Source: Brachionus manjavacas
Taxonomy: Eukaryota; Rotifera; Eurotatoria; Ploima; Brachionidae
Assembly (NCBI GenBank): GCA_019054805.1
Contig: JAHQIY010000030.1
Location: 434,001-498,000 of the forward strand
Length of the DNA stretch: 64,000 nucleotides
Reading direction: 5' to 3'
Below the pieces are notes generated by a model. It ran no database searches and was not told the DNA's origin. It saw only the letters and a list, made by a program, of their open reading frames with translations. Below are positions 8,826 to 20,982 of this stretch, piece by piece. Both the position numbers and the translations under genes were made by a program. Each line of letters begins with the position of its first letter. The stretch's first letter is position 1.

Positions 8826-9129
8826 CAACATTGTTCAGTGATCATCAAGCTATCTTCACCGAGATAACATTTTGATTCTGTTTTATTTTTTTTAAATTTT
8901 TTTTTGAATATTTTCTCAATAAATTTGTTTATCACTTTAATTCTATAAGCATTTGCGTTTTTTCAACCGATTTAAAGTTTAATTTTTTTAAAAATTAGTT
9001 TGTCTAGATTTTTCATTTTCATTTCTAGGGTTAGCATCTAAAAACTAGGCTTACATGTGTCCACAGACGGACGGACGTAATACCTCGATTTATTTTTTCT
9101 TGATATTGAAATATCAGCGAAAAATCTAG
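8826..9129 (+). mobile_element. Helitron-like 3' terminal segment (unit 2)
   Basis: Same segment as in unit 1, ending in CTAG at 9126-9129, with only homopolymer-length and single-base differences. Confidence 0.48.
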
Positions 9130-9694
9130 GCAACCCCCTAACCCATTTTTACCTTCTTTTTATACTCTGATGAATCATCAATTTTAAAAATGTATTTTAA
9201 ATCAATTAGCAATTTAAATTTATAACGTTTGTCATAGAAATTAGGATATAATTCAATACTTTGTTTTAAAATGAATTTAATTTTATAATTAATTAAAACG
9301 ATAACGTATAATAATAAATATTAAATAAATAAGTAATTGTAATTAATAAAAAAGATTTTTAAATGTTGGAGTATAAATTAATTTGCATTAAAATCTTCTT
9401 GATGACTAATTCACCAATTTTTTCATTACCGAAGTAAATTAGATTGTTTTTATTCTGAACATGAGCAAAATTTAATCATTGGATGTAAAAATCGAAATAA
9501 TTCACTTTTCAATATATCTGATTTGTAAAAGATACTTTTATTCGAACTCTTATCAATGCGGATTTTTTCAAGAAAAAACGTTTTTTAAAACGAACCCTTA
9601 AAGGACATTAAAAAATCAATTCAAAACATTTAAATTTTCTACTATAAAAATCAAATAGTTTTTAAAATTTTTTTTTCAAAAAAACCAAATAAAA

Positions 9695-9991
9695 ATGAAA
9701 AAAGAATTAGTAAGAAAACTAAATGAATTACTTGCCAATGGATGTCTCAGCAGAAACGACCTTAAATTTCAATTTTTCAAGCAGCAAATTTTACCATCAG
9801 TTGTTTTACAATGGATTTTGCCGAACGGAGAAAATAGCTTTAATTTTAAATGTCCATTTAAAAATTGTGGATCAATATTGTCAATAATTCACTTTTCAAT
9901 ATATCTGATTTGTAAAAAAGATACTTTTATTCGAACTCTTATCAATGCGGATTTTTTTTCAAAAAAACGTTTTTTTAAAACGAACCTTTAA
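9695..9991 (+). pseudogene. truncated zinc-finger gene copy (unit 2)
   Basis: Same truncation point inside the C2H2 finger as in unit 1; the chimeric tail is 98 residues in total because of a different homopolymer length before the stop. Confidence 0.75.
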
Positions 9992-10254
9992 AGGACATTA
10001 AAAATTTCAATTTTAAAATTATATCCCAATTAGTAGTAGTAGTAGTATAAATGCTGTGGGAGACTTGGGTCTTCAAGTAGTGGCGCACGTAGACGCCCCA
10101 CTATAACAGCCACTTGCCTTTTTTTCTTTTTTAAATAAGCTATTTTTAGATAGTTTTTTTTTTTTACAAATTTTATAAATAAATTTTTGTTTTAGATATT
10201 TTCTAATATCCTATTTTTAGTAAAATTTTAGTCTTAATGGTAACAAAAAGAATA

Positions 10255-12327
10255 TTATAGAAAATAAAGTAGTTTGTCAATTCTATTTTTAAATGTGTTG
10301 GTGTTAGTTACGCATCTAGTCGCTGCATCTAGGGAATTCCAGTCACCTGCGGTCCTATTCGTGAAGAAGTTGGTGCGTGCCTCGCAGTTGCGAACCAACT
10401 GGCGCTCAATTGCACGATGACAAGTTCTGGTGTTCCCTGCTGGAGACGCTAGCCTTTGATCGCCGTTGATAAAGCATACGTGGTCGTAGCCGTGCTGAAT
10501 CTTATGGAGCTGGATGAGGTCACCTCGACTACGCCGTTCTTCTAGAGTGATCCAACCGAGAGCTTCTCTTCTTTCAACATAGGGTTTCGATTTGAGTTCA
10601 GGGACTAGCTTTGAGAATCTCCTTTGCACCTGTTCAAGCAGTCTAATGTCACCCCCCCGAAAAGGATTCCAGGAACCGACTGCAAACTCTAAGTGAGGCC
10701 GTACGAACGACTTGTAGAGCAAGTTCACCAGTTCCAATGAAAAGTACGAGAAGGTAAGCTTGATTCGGCACGCTATCATCGTCGCCCTAGACGCCGCTCT
10801 CTTGGACTGCTCAGTCCACTTAAGGTCATTTGTGATAATGATTCCGAGGTCTCGCTCTTTTGTGGACTTTTCAAGTGTATGATCGCCTAGCATGTATTCG
10901 TAGCAATCGTTCTTGTCCCCAACATGCATGACCACACAATTCTTTTTGTGGAATTTCATTCGCCAAGTGTCCGACCATTCTGCAAGACGGTTGAGGTCAG
11001 ACTGCAGCCTCCTAGAGTTCTCCACACGTAGTACCGAGCTTATTAGCTTGCTGTCATCAGCATACAGCTTACAAACAGATCCACACACGTCTGGCATATC
11101 ATTGAAGTAAATGATGAAGAGAAGCGGGCCAATGACCGAACCCTGAGGAACGCCGCTCGTAACTGGTACCCATTCCGATTCTGCTTCGCCTATGACAACT
11201 CTCTGTCTTCGGCCGCTCAGGAAATTACGAATCCAGCTAACAATGATATCGGGAATGCCGTACGCTGCTAGCTTGACCAGGAGCAGTTCGTGTGATACTT
11301 TGTCGAACGCCTTCTAGAAGTCCAGGTATATTATATCTACAGGCTCTTTACGACTGGCGCAGTCTGTCAGGTAGTCAACTGTTTCAAGCAGGTTGGTCAC
11401 ACATGCCTTATGTGCCACAAAGCCATGTTGTTTCTTGGTAATCAAATTGTGTTTGTCCAGGTGTTTGACGATGTAGTCCTTAACGAGTGATTCCAAGACC
11501 TTGCATGGGACTGAGGTAAGAGAGACTGGGCGATAGTTGCCAACTGCGGATCTACTTCCACTTTTGTAAATAGGTGATACATTTGCAATCTTCCATTCGT
11601 TGGGAAGTGTAGATGAGCTAAGAGACTGTGAGTAAATAAGCGAGAGTGGTCCAGCAAGCTCCTTGAAACACATTTTAAGCGCGTGCGTTGCTACTTGGTC
11701 GACTCCTGCGGACTTGTCACTGCACAATTTCATGAGCTTGGCTTGCACTTTACAAGGAGTAACGACTTCACTGATCCTAAAGCTTGGATCGGCATGAGAG
11801 CGCCTAATAAAATTATCTTTAGCTCGCCTAATGTCTTCTCGTGAAGTTGGAGGCTCGAAGACCGAGAAGAAAAACATGTTTAACCTGTTGCAAATGCTGG
11901 TCCGGTCAGTGACGGTCTGGTCGTCGTGGTCCGTCAGGGCAGCTATAGTTTCCTTTGAAGCAAAACGACGGTTCATGTAGGAGTAAAGGAGCTTAGGGTT
12001 CCTTTTAGCTGATTGTGCAAACTTCATTTCGTACTCAATAATGTTCATCTTCACCGTGAATTTGACTAGTCGGCACAATGCTGCATGGTTTCTTGCCAAT
12101 TGGTCATCGTCCCGTTTGATGCGTTTGCGGATGAAAAAGCGCCGCTTACGACGCACAAGCGATGATATCTGCTGATTCCACCAAGGAGGCTTCACCTGAG
12201 CCGGCCGAGGTAAACGCCTTTTGACGAAAAGGTCCGCCGCCTCGCCAAAGATACCGAGGAACGAAGTATCACTGTCTTGAGTGTGTCGATTGTTGAGTAC
12301 TGAGTGCCAGTCAATTGTGTTGAAGTG
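10255..12327 (-). pseudogene. LINE reverse transcriptase, nonsense in motif A (copy 2)
   Basis: The frame is open from the EN/RT TAG down to 11317, then a TAG replaces the Glu of LDFEKAFD (11314-11316), two residues after the catalytic Asp. It is open again from 11313 to the terminal stop at 10255 with YADD intact. Copy 3 has the same nonsense codon; copies 1, 4 and 5 do not. Confidence 0.85.
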
Positions 12328-13645
12328 CTAGCTCATGGCGACGTAGTCACCATGCTTCCAGTTAAACTTTCTGCTATCGAAGATCGTCGGTCGCGCTGTT
12401 GGCCAGTAGAATTTGAATTGTATGCTGTAGTGGCTTCTGACCGACCTTTCGTCCAGTGGTGGGCCAATCTTAACTTCCCATACTCTGTTTGGGTCGGTGA
12501 CCAACACTAAGTCTAGAAGACTGCTTGGCTTACCGTCGTATGAGAACGTCTTATTAGCTATTAGTCTTATTAAGTTGGACAAGGCTGGAGTGACTAAGTG
12601 CATTGGTGATGTGTGCACTTGCTGATGCAATGTCTCCCAGGACTGGCGAGCCGAATTCGTTCCATTCAACGTCTGGCATGTTGAAGTCACCCATTAAGAT
12701 AGTTGTCGAGTATACATTCTTAACAACGCCGCTTACAGCTGATGTGATTGACCGTGCGATTCCGCCGTCAACATTACAAGGCATGCTCGATTCGGTTTGC
12801 AATGTCGGTGGTCTGTAAATGCAACCTACTAATAAAGGTTTTTGGTCTCTTAATTTGATTGCAACCCAAACCTGCTCACAATCAGTGCTCAGTAAACTCG
12901 ACTCTGTCGCTCTAAAGGCTTCGATTCCATCTTTCACGTAGATGCAGACACCACCGCCTCTCATGTCACCCAAGCGATCTACTCTAAACAGCTGATAACC
13001 GATGAGTTCCGGCACAGAACTTGGGCAAAACCAAGTCTCTGTGATGCCGATTATATCTGGTTCCATGCTAAATGCCGTAGATTCGAGCATGTGCATCTTG
13101 TTGTTTAGACTAGTAGCGTTCGTGTACCAGAATTTAGTCCTATCTGGGCATTTGACCAACGATTCAGAACTGGACTCAAACGATGGGCTGTCCTTTGGAG
13201 ACATTTGTTGTAAAGAGCTCGAAGAGAGAAATGATGACGACGATGATGCCGATGACGAGCAAGACAACGAAGAGAAAGCTGATCTATTCATTGACACGTC
13301 TGGACTCACTACAGGACTGCTCGTCACACTAGCCGTCGGAGGAATTTCCTGCATATTACGAGCTGATTCAACGTGATATAACGACAAGCATGCCGATTGA
13401 GCTGTGAATATATTTATCGTAGGATCATAAGGAACTTCTATGGGACCCTTGGGTCGACAGGATTTGGCTGAATTTGTTAAGGTCTTGTTTACCGCTGCTT
13501 TGGTTACTACGGGACGACTGGAGTTGGTTGAGTTAGTCAAAGCCTTGTTAACTGTTTCTTTGGTTGCTTCGGTGCTGTTTTGATCAACTGATTCATTAAG
13601 ATCAAATGAGGCAATGATCTCTCTTGATTGCAGTTTTTCTTTTTG
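12328..13645 (-). pseudogene. LINE endonuclease, 10-bp insertion frameshift (copy 2)
   Basis: The frame after the ORF1 TAG (13646-13648) is open to about 12554, where a 10-bp insertion resembling a local duplication of GTCTTATTA shifts the frame after SSLVQL. The remainder (NKTFSYDGK to VAMS) continues in another frame to the TAG at 12328. One private change is Ser-to-Trp (RVWEVKIG). Confidence 0.85.
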
Positions 13646-13895
13646 CTATAACTGGTCAATATTTGACAAGACCAGCTTTAATTCACCATTTCTCATTTGA
13701 AATCGCATTTGAAATCTTTTTGTTAAATTAAATAAAAAATTTTTTGTTTTTTAAGGATAATGACTAACACTCAAGTAATTCATCGATATTGTTGCAATTT
13801 TTTTGATTGTTTAAAATAAAGTTTATCTCTAAATAGATTAATAAATTTATCTGAAGGAGCCTATGCTCGAACAGAAAAAACAAATAAATAATAAT

Positions 13896-14242
13896 TTTAT
13901 TTATGATTTATTAAAGTCGTACTTTCTTTATATAAATTTTCAGGTAAAGGTAGCTTGGTTTTTCAAAAAATTTAGAAACATTTTTTCCCTGTATTCTAAC
14001 TCATCAGAGTCCACACCAGAAAAAACTTCGAAAATATCGTCATTTTTATGAGAAATTACCAATCTTATCATTATTATTTTCGGATCATTTTTTTTGTGTC
14101 TTGATATAACAAAATTTAAGTGATTCGAAAGTGAAATAAAATTAACCATTAAAATTATATATAAAAAATTTTACTTTGTTTTTAAAGAATATTTGAGAAA
14201 ATAGGCAACCATATTTTACCAGATCAGTTTGTTTTTCTTTAT
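13896..14242 (-). pseudogene. unit 3 copy of the small two-exon gene
   Basis: Same exons as 8189-8542. The A-run at exon 2 is eight long, which breaks the spliced frame, and the T/A runs near the 3' end also differ. Confidence 0.38.
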
Positions 14243-14530
14243 GACTCATATCTAGAAGATAATTTTTATAATAAATTTTGTTTTTTATAATTTTTATTTA
14301 AATTTTTAAATCAAAACAATTATTAACTTAATGATTTTTTTATTTTCTCTCTAAAACCATCTATATTATGAGTGTAACTAAATCTGTCAGTAATTTAATC
14401 TTGTTTTTGTTCAAGCTTTGGTGGAAATGGAAGCGATGTTTCTTTGAGAAATTTCTCTTTCGAGATAATAATTGCTTTTTCTAAACATTTAAATTTTTAT
14501 TATATTAAGTCAATTAAAATCACAGCCATA

Positions 14531-14835
14531 TTCAACATGGTTCAGTGATAATCAAGCTAACTTCACCGAGATAACATTTTGACTCTGTTTAATTTTTTTG
14601 AATTTATTTTGATTACTTTCTCAATAAATTTTTTTATCACTCTAATTCTTTAAGCATATCGGTTTTTTTAACCATTTTAAAGTTTAATTTTTTTAAAAAT
14701 TAGTTTGTCTAGATTTTTTCATTTTCATTTCTAGGGTTAGCATCTAAAAACTAGGCTTACATGTGTCCACAGACGGACGGACGTAATACCTCGATTTATT
14801 TTTTCTTGATATTGAAATATCAGCGAAAAATCTAG
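14531..14835 (+). mobile_element. Helitron-like 3' terminal segment with divergent patch (unit 3)
   Basis: It ends in CTAG at 14832-14835. Positions about 14537-14690 differ at many sites from units 1, 2, 4 and 5 (for example CATGGTTCAGTGATAATC and CTCTGTTTAATTTTTTTG) and share variants with the dispersed copy at 37193-37490. Both flanks of the patch match the other units. Confidence 0.5.
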
Positions 14836-15405
14836 GCAACCCCCTAACCCATTTTTACCTTCTTTTTATACTCTGATGAATCATCAATTTTAAAAATGTA
14901 TTTTAAATCAATTAGCAATTTAAATTTATAACGTTTGTCATAGAAATTAGGATATAATTCAATACTTTGTTTTAAAATGAATTTAATTTTATAATTAATT
15001 AAAACGATAACGTATAATAATAAATATTAAATAAATAAGTAATTGTAATTAATAAAAAAAAGATTTTTAAATGTTGGAGTATAAATTAATTTGCATTAAA
15101 ATCTTCTGATGACTAATTCACCAATTTTTTCATTACCGAAGTAAATTAGATTGTTTTTATTCTGAACATGAGCAAAATTTAATCATTGGATGTAAAAATC
15201 GAAATAATTCACTTTTCAATATATCTGATTTGTAAAAAAGATACTTTTATTCGAACTCTTATCAATGCGGATTTTTTTTCAAGAAAAAACGTTTTTTTAA
15301 AACGAACCCTTAAAGGACATTAAAAAATCAATTCAAAACATTTAAATTTTCTACTATAAAAATCAAATAGTTTTTAAAATTTTTTTTTCAAAAAACCAAA
15401 TAAAA

Positions 15406-15687
15406 ATGAAAAAAGAATTAGTAAGAAAACTAAATGAATTACTTGCCAATGGATGTCTCAGCAGAAACGACCTTAAATTTCAATTTTTCAAGCAGCAAAT
15501 TTTACCATCAGTTGTTTTACAATGGATTTTGCCGAACGGAGAAAATAGCTTTAATTTTAAATGTCCATTTAAAAATTGTGGATCAATATTGTCAATAATT
15601 CACTTTTCAATATATCTGATTTGTAAAAAAGATACTTTTATTCGAACTCTTATCAATGCGGATTTTTTTCAAAAAAACGTTTTTTAA
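15406..15687 (+). pseudogene. truncated zinc-finger gene copy (unit 3)
   Basis: Same truncation as unit 1; 93-residue chimeric frame. Confidence 0.75.
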
Positions 15688-15962
15688 AACGAACCTTTAA
15701 AGGACATTAAAAATTTCAATTTTAAAATTATATCCCAATTAGTAGTAGTAGTAGTATAAATGCTGTGGGAGACTTGGGTCTTCAAGTAGTGGCGCACGTA
15801 GACGCCCCACTATAACAGCCACTTGCCTTTTTTTCTTTTTTAAATAAGCTATTTTTAGATAGTTTTTTTTTTTACAAATTTTATAAATAAATTTTTGTTT
15901 TAGATATTTTCTAATATCCTATTTTTAGTAAAATTTTAGTCTTAATGGTAACAAAAAGAATA

Positions 15963-17250
15963 TTATAGAAAATAAAGTAGTTTGTCAATTCTATTTTTAA
16001 ATGTGTTGGTGTTAGTTACGCATCTAGTCGCTGCATCTAGGGAATTCCAGTCACCTGCGGTCCTATTCGTGAAGAAGTTGGTGCGTGCCTCGCAGTTGCG
16101 AACCAACTGGCGCTCAATTGCACGATGACAAGTTCTGGTGTTCCCTGCTGGAGACGCTAGCCTTTGATCGCCGTTGATAAAGCATACGTGGTCGTAGCCG
16201 TGCTGAATCTTATGGAGCTGGATGAGGTCACCTCGACTACGCCGTTCTTCTAGAGTGATCCAACCGAGAGCTTCTCTTCTTTCAACATAGGGTTTCGATT
16301 TGAGTTCAGGGACTAGCTTTGAGAATCTCCTTTGCACCTGTTCAAGCAGTCTAATGTCACCCCCGAAAAGGATTCCAGGAACCGACTGCAAACTCTAAGT
16401 GAGGCCGTACGAACGACTTGTAGAGCAAGTTCACCAGTTCCGATGAAAAGTACGAGAAGGTAAGCTTGATTCGGCACGCTATCATCGTCGCCCTAGACGC
16501 CGCTCTCTTGGACTGCTCAGTCCACTTAAGGTCATTTGTGATAATGATTCCGAGGTCTCGCTCTTTTGTGGACTTTTCAAGTGTATGATCGCCTAGCATG
16601 TATTCGTAGCAATCGTTCTTGTCCCCAACATGCATGACCACACAATTCTTTTTGTGGAATTTCATTCGCCAAGTGTCCGACCATTCTGCAAGACGGTTGA
16701 GGTCAGACTGCAGCCTCCTAGAGTTCTCCACACGTAGTACCGAGCTTATTAGCTTGCTGTCATCAGCATACAGCTTACAAACAGATCCACACACGTCTGG
16801 CATATCATTGAAGTAAATGATGAAGAGAAGCGGGCCAATGACCGAACCCTGAGGAACGCCGCTCGTAACTGGTACCCATTCCGATTCTGCTTCGCCTATG
16901 ACAACTCTCTGTCTTCGGCCGCTCAGGAAATTACGAATCCAGCTAACAATGATATCGGGAATGCCGTACGCTGCTAGCTTGACCAGGAGCAGTTCGTGTG
17001 ATACTTTGTCGAACGCCTTCTAGAAGTCCAGGTATATTATATCTACAGGCTCTTTACGACTGGCGCAGTCTGTCAGGTAGTCAACTGTTTCAAGCAGGTT
17101 GGTCACACATGCCTTATGTGCCACAAAGCCATGTTGTTTCTTGGTAATCAAATTGTGTTTGTCCAGGTGTTTGACGATGTAGTCCTTAACGAGTGATTCC
17201 AAGACCTTGCATGGGACTGAGGTAAGAGAGACTGGGCGATAGTTGCCAAC
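15963..17250 (-). pseudogene. LINE reverse transcriptase remnant (copy 3)
   Basis: Starts at the deletion junction. It has the nonsense TAG at 17020-17022 (shared with copy 2) and a frameshift at about 16360-16365, where the C-run is five long against seven in copies 2, 4 and 5. YADD remains in the middle piece. Confidence 0.85.
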
Positions 17251-18484
17251 TTGAATTGTATGCTGTAGTGGCTTCTGACCGACCTTTCGTCCAGTGGTGG
17301 GCCAATCTTAACTTCCGATACTCTGTTTGGGTCGGTGACCAACACTAAGTCTAGAAGACTGCTTGGCTTACCGTCGTATGAGAACGTCTTATTAGCTATT
17401 AGTCTTATTAAGTTGGACAAGGCTGGAGTGACTAAGTGCATTGGTGATGTGTGCACTTGCTGATGCAATGTCTCCCAGGACTGGCGAGCCGAATTCGTTC
17501 CATTCAACGTCTGGCATGTTGAAGTCACCCATTAAGATAGTTGTCGAGTATACATTCTTAACAACGCCGCTTACAGCTGATGTGATTGACCGTGCGATTC
17601 CGCCGTCAACATTACAAGGCATGCTCGATTCGGTTTGCAATGTCGGTGGTCTGTAAATGCAACCTACTAATAAAGGTTTTTGGTCTCTTAATTTGATTGC
17701 AACCCAAACCTGCTCACAATCAGAGCTCAGTAAACTCGACTCTGTCGCTCTAAAGGCTTCGATTCCATCTTTCACGTAGATGCAGACACCACCGCCTCTC
17801 ATGTCACCCAAGCGATCTACTCTAAACAGCTGATAACCGATGAGTTCCGGCACAGAACTTGGGCAAAACCAAGTCTCTGTGATGCCGATTATATCTGGTT
17901 CCATGCTAAATGCCGTAGATTCGAGCATGTGCATCTTGTTGTTTAGACTAGTAGCGTTCGTGTACCAGAATTTAGTCCTATCTGGGCATTTGACCAACGA
18001 TTCAGAACTGGACTCAAACGATGGGCTGTCCTTTGGAGACATTTGTTGTAAAGAGCTCGAAGAGAGAAATGATGACGACGATGATGCCGATGACGAGCAA
18101 GACAACGAAGAAAGCTGATCTATTCATTGACACGTCTGGACTCACTACAGGACTGCTCGTCACACTAGCCGTCGGAGGAATTTCCTGCATATTACGAGCT
18201 GATTCAACGTGATATAACGACAAGCATGCCGATTGAGCTGTGAATATATTTATCGTAGGATCATAAGGAACTTCTATGGGACCCTTGGGTCGACAGGATT
18301 TGGCTGAATTTGTTAAGGTCTTGTTTACCGCTGCTTTGGTTACTACGGGACGACTGGAGTTGGTTGAGTTAGTCAAAGCCTTGTTAACTGTTTCTTTGGT
18401 TGCTTCGGTGCTGTTTTGATCAACTGATTCATTAAGATCAAATGAGGCAATGATCTCTCTTGATTGCAGTTTTTCTTTTTGCTA
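17251..18484 (-). pseudogene. LINE endonuclease remnant (copy 3)
   Basis: Contains the 10-bp insertion near 17393-17405 and a private 2-bp deletion near 18110 (GAAGAAAGC for GAAGAGAAAGC) in the Ser-rich linker, and lacks its 3' end because of the deletion. It shares Thr-to-Ser (LLSSDCEQ) with copy 4. Confidence 0.85.
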
Positions 18485-18734
18485 TAACTGGTCAATATTT
18501 GACAAGACCAGCTTTAATTCACCATTTCTCATTTGAAATCGCATTTGAAATCTTTTTGTTAAATTAAATAAAAAATTTTTTTTGTTTTTTAAGGATAATG
18601 ACTAACACTCAAGTAATTCATCGATATTGTTGCAATTTTTTTGATTGTTTAAAATAAAGTTTATCTCTAAATAGATTAATAAATTTATCTGAAGGAGCCT
18701 ATGCTCGAACAGAAAAAACAAATAAATAATAATT

Positions 18735-19090
18735 TTATTTATGATTTATTAAAGTCGTACTTTCTTTATATAAATTTTCAGGTAAAGGTAGCTTGGTTTT
18801 TTTCAAAAAATTTAGAAACATTTTTTCCCTGTATTCTAACTCATCAGAGTCCACACCAGAAAAAACTTCGAAAATATCGTCATTTTTATGAGAAATTACC
18901 AATCTTATCATTATTATTTTCGGATCATTTTTTTTGTGTCTTGATATAACAAAATTTAAGTGATTCGAAAGTGAAATAAAATTAACCATTAAAATTATAT
19001 ATAAAAAATTTTACTTTGTTTTTAAAGAATATTTGAGAAAATAGGCAACCATATTTTACCAGATCAGTTTGTTTTTCTTTATGACTCATA
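18735..19090 (-). pseudogene. unit 4 copy of the small two-exon gene
   Basis: Same exons as 8189-8542, with an eight-base A-run at exon 2 that breaks the spliced frame. Confidence 0.38.
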
Positions 19091-19370
19091 TCTAGAAGAT
19101 AATTTTTATAATAAATTTTGTTTTTTATAATTTTTATTTAAATTTTTTAAATCAAAACAATTATTAACTTAATGATTTTTTTATTTTCTCTCTAAAACCA
19201 TCTATATTATGAGTGTAACTAAATCTGTCAGTAATTTAATCTTGTTTTTGTTCAAGCTTTGGTGGAAATGGAAGCGATGTTTCTTTGAGAAATTTCTCTT
19301 TCGAGATAATAATTGCTTTTTCTAAACATTTAAATTTTTATTATATTAAGTCAATTAAAATCACAGCCAT

Positions 19371-19674
19371 ATTCAACATTGTTCAGTGATCATCAAGCTA
19401 TCTTCACCGAGATAACATTTTGATTCTGTTTTATTTTTTTTAAATTTTTTTGAATATTTTCTCAATAAATTTGTTTATCACTTTAATTCTATAAGCATTT
19501 GCGTTTTTTCAACCGATTTAAAGTTTAATTTTTTTAAAAATTAGTTTGTCTAGATTTTTCATTTTCATTTCTAGGGTTAGCATCTAAAAACTAGGCTTAC
19601 ATGTGTCCACAGACGGACGGACGTAATACCTCGATTTATTTTTCTTGATATTGAAATATCAGCGAAAAATCTAG
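19371..19674 (+). mobile_element. Helitron-like 3' terminal segment (unit 4)
   Basis: Same segment ending in CTAG at 19671-19674. Downstream of it this unit has lost about 600 bp: AAAATGAATT (about 19818) joins GTGGATCAATATTGTCA, the truncation end of a zinc-finger fragment. Confidence 0.48.
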
Positions 19675-20039
19675 GCAACCCTAACCCATTTTTACCTTCT
19701 TTTTATACTCTGATGAATCATCAATTTTAAAAATGTATTTTAAATCAATTAGCAATTTAAATTTATAACGTTTGTCATAGAAATTAGGATATAATTCAAT
19801 ACTTTGTTTTAAAATGAATTGTGGATCAATATTGTCAATAATTCACTTTTCAATATATCTGATTTGTAAAAAAGATACTTTTATTCGAACTCTTATCAAT
19901 GCGGATTTTTTTTTTCAAAAAAAAACGTTTTTTTAAAACGAACCTTTAAAGGACATTAAAAAATCAATTCTAAACATTTAAATTTTCTACTATAAAAATC
20001 AAATAGTTTTTAAAATTTTTTTCAAAAAACCAAATAAAA

Positions 20040-20708
20040 ATGAAAAAAGAATTAGTAAGAAAACTAAATGAATTACTTGCCAATGGATGTCTCAGCAGAA
20101 ACGACCTTAAATTTCAATTTTTCAAGCAGCAAATTTTACCATCAGTTGTTTTACAATGGATTTTGCCGAACGGAGAAAATAGCTTTAATTTTAAATGTCC
20201 ATTTAAAAATTGTGGATCAATATTGTCAATAATTCACTTTTCAATATATCTGATTTGTAAAAAAGATACTTTTATTCGAACTCTTATCAATGCGGATTTT
20301 TTTCAAAAAAACGTTTTTTAAAACGAACCTTTAAAGGACATTAAAAAATCAATTCTAAACATTTAAATTTTCTACTATAAAAATCAAATAGTTTTTAAAA
20401 TTTTTTTTTCAAAAAACCAAATAAAAATGAAAAAAGAATTAGTAAGAAAACTAAATGAATTACTTGCCAATGGATGTCTCAGCAGAAACGACCTTAAATT
20501 TCAATTTTTCAAGCAGCAAATTTTACCATCAGTTGTTTTACAATGGATTTTGCCGAACGGAGAAAATAGCTTTAATTTTAAATGTCCATTTAAAAATTGT
20601 GGATCAATATTGTCAATAATTCACTTTTCAATATATCTGATTTGTAAAAAAGATACTTTTATTCGAACTCTTATCAATGCGGATTTTTTTCAAAAAAACG
20701 TTTTTTAA
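20040..20708 (+). pseudogene. two tandem truncated zinc-finger fragments (unit 4)
   Basis: Two copies start at 20040 and 20427, a period of 387 bp. Each period contains the AT-rich 5' flank and the first 63 codons. A partial third copy (the end only) lies upstream at about 19819-19840. All join at GGATCAATATTGTCA|ATAATTCAC. Confidence 0.8.
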
Positions 20709-20982
20709 AACGAACCTTTAAAGGACATTAAAAATTTCAATTTTAAAATTATATCCCAATTAGTAGTAGTAGTAGTATAAATGCTGTGGGAGACTTGGGT
20801 CTTCAAGTAGTGGCGCACGTAGACGCCCCACTATAACAGCCACTTGCCTTTTTTTCTTTTTTAAATAAGCTATTTTTAGATAGTTTTTTTTTTTACAAAT
20901 TTTATAAATAAATTTTGTTTTAGATATTTTCTAATATCCTATTTTTAGTAAAATTTTAGTCTTAATGGTAACAAAAAGAATA

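Larger units (their letters stand above)
10031..13693 (-). mobile_element. LINE copy 2, 5'-truncated, multiple lesions
   Basis: Same ends as copy 1. Lesions: a 10-bp insertion in the endonuclease near 12555-12566, the inter-domain TAG at 12328-12330, and a nonsense GAG-to-TAG at 11314-11316 in the reverse transcriptase. Confidence 0.92.
15740..18529 (-). mobile_element. LINE copy 3 with internal deletion of about 870 bp
   Basis: The junction at about 17251 joins RT sequence just after VGN (GATAGTTGCCAAC) to endonuclease sequence (TTGAATTGTATGC), removing the end of EN and the start of RT, including the inter-domain TAG. Only about one base of microhomology is visible at the junction. Confidence 0.92.
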
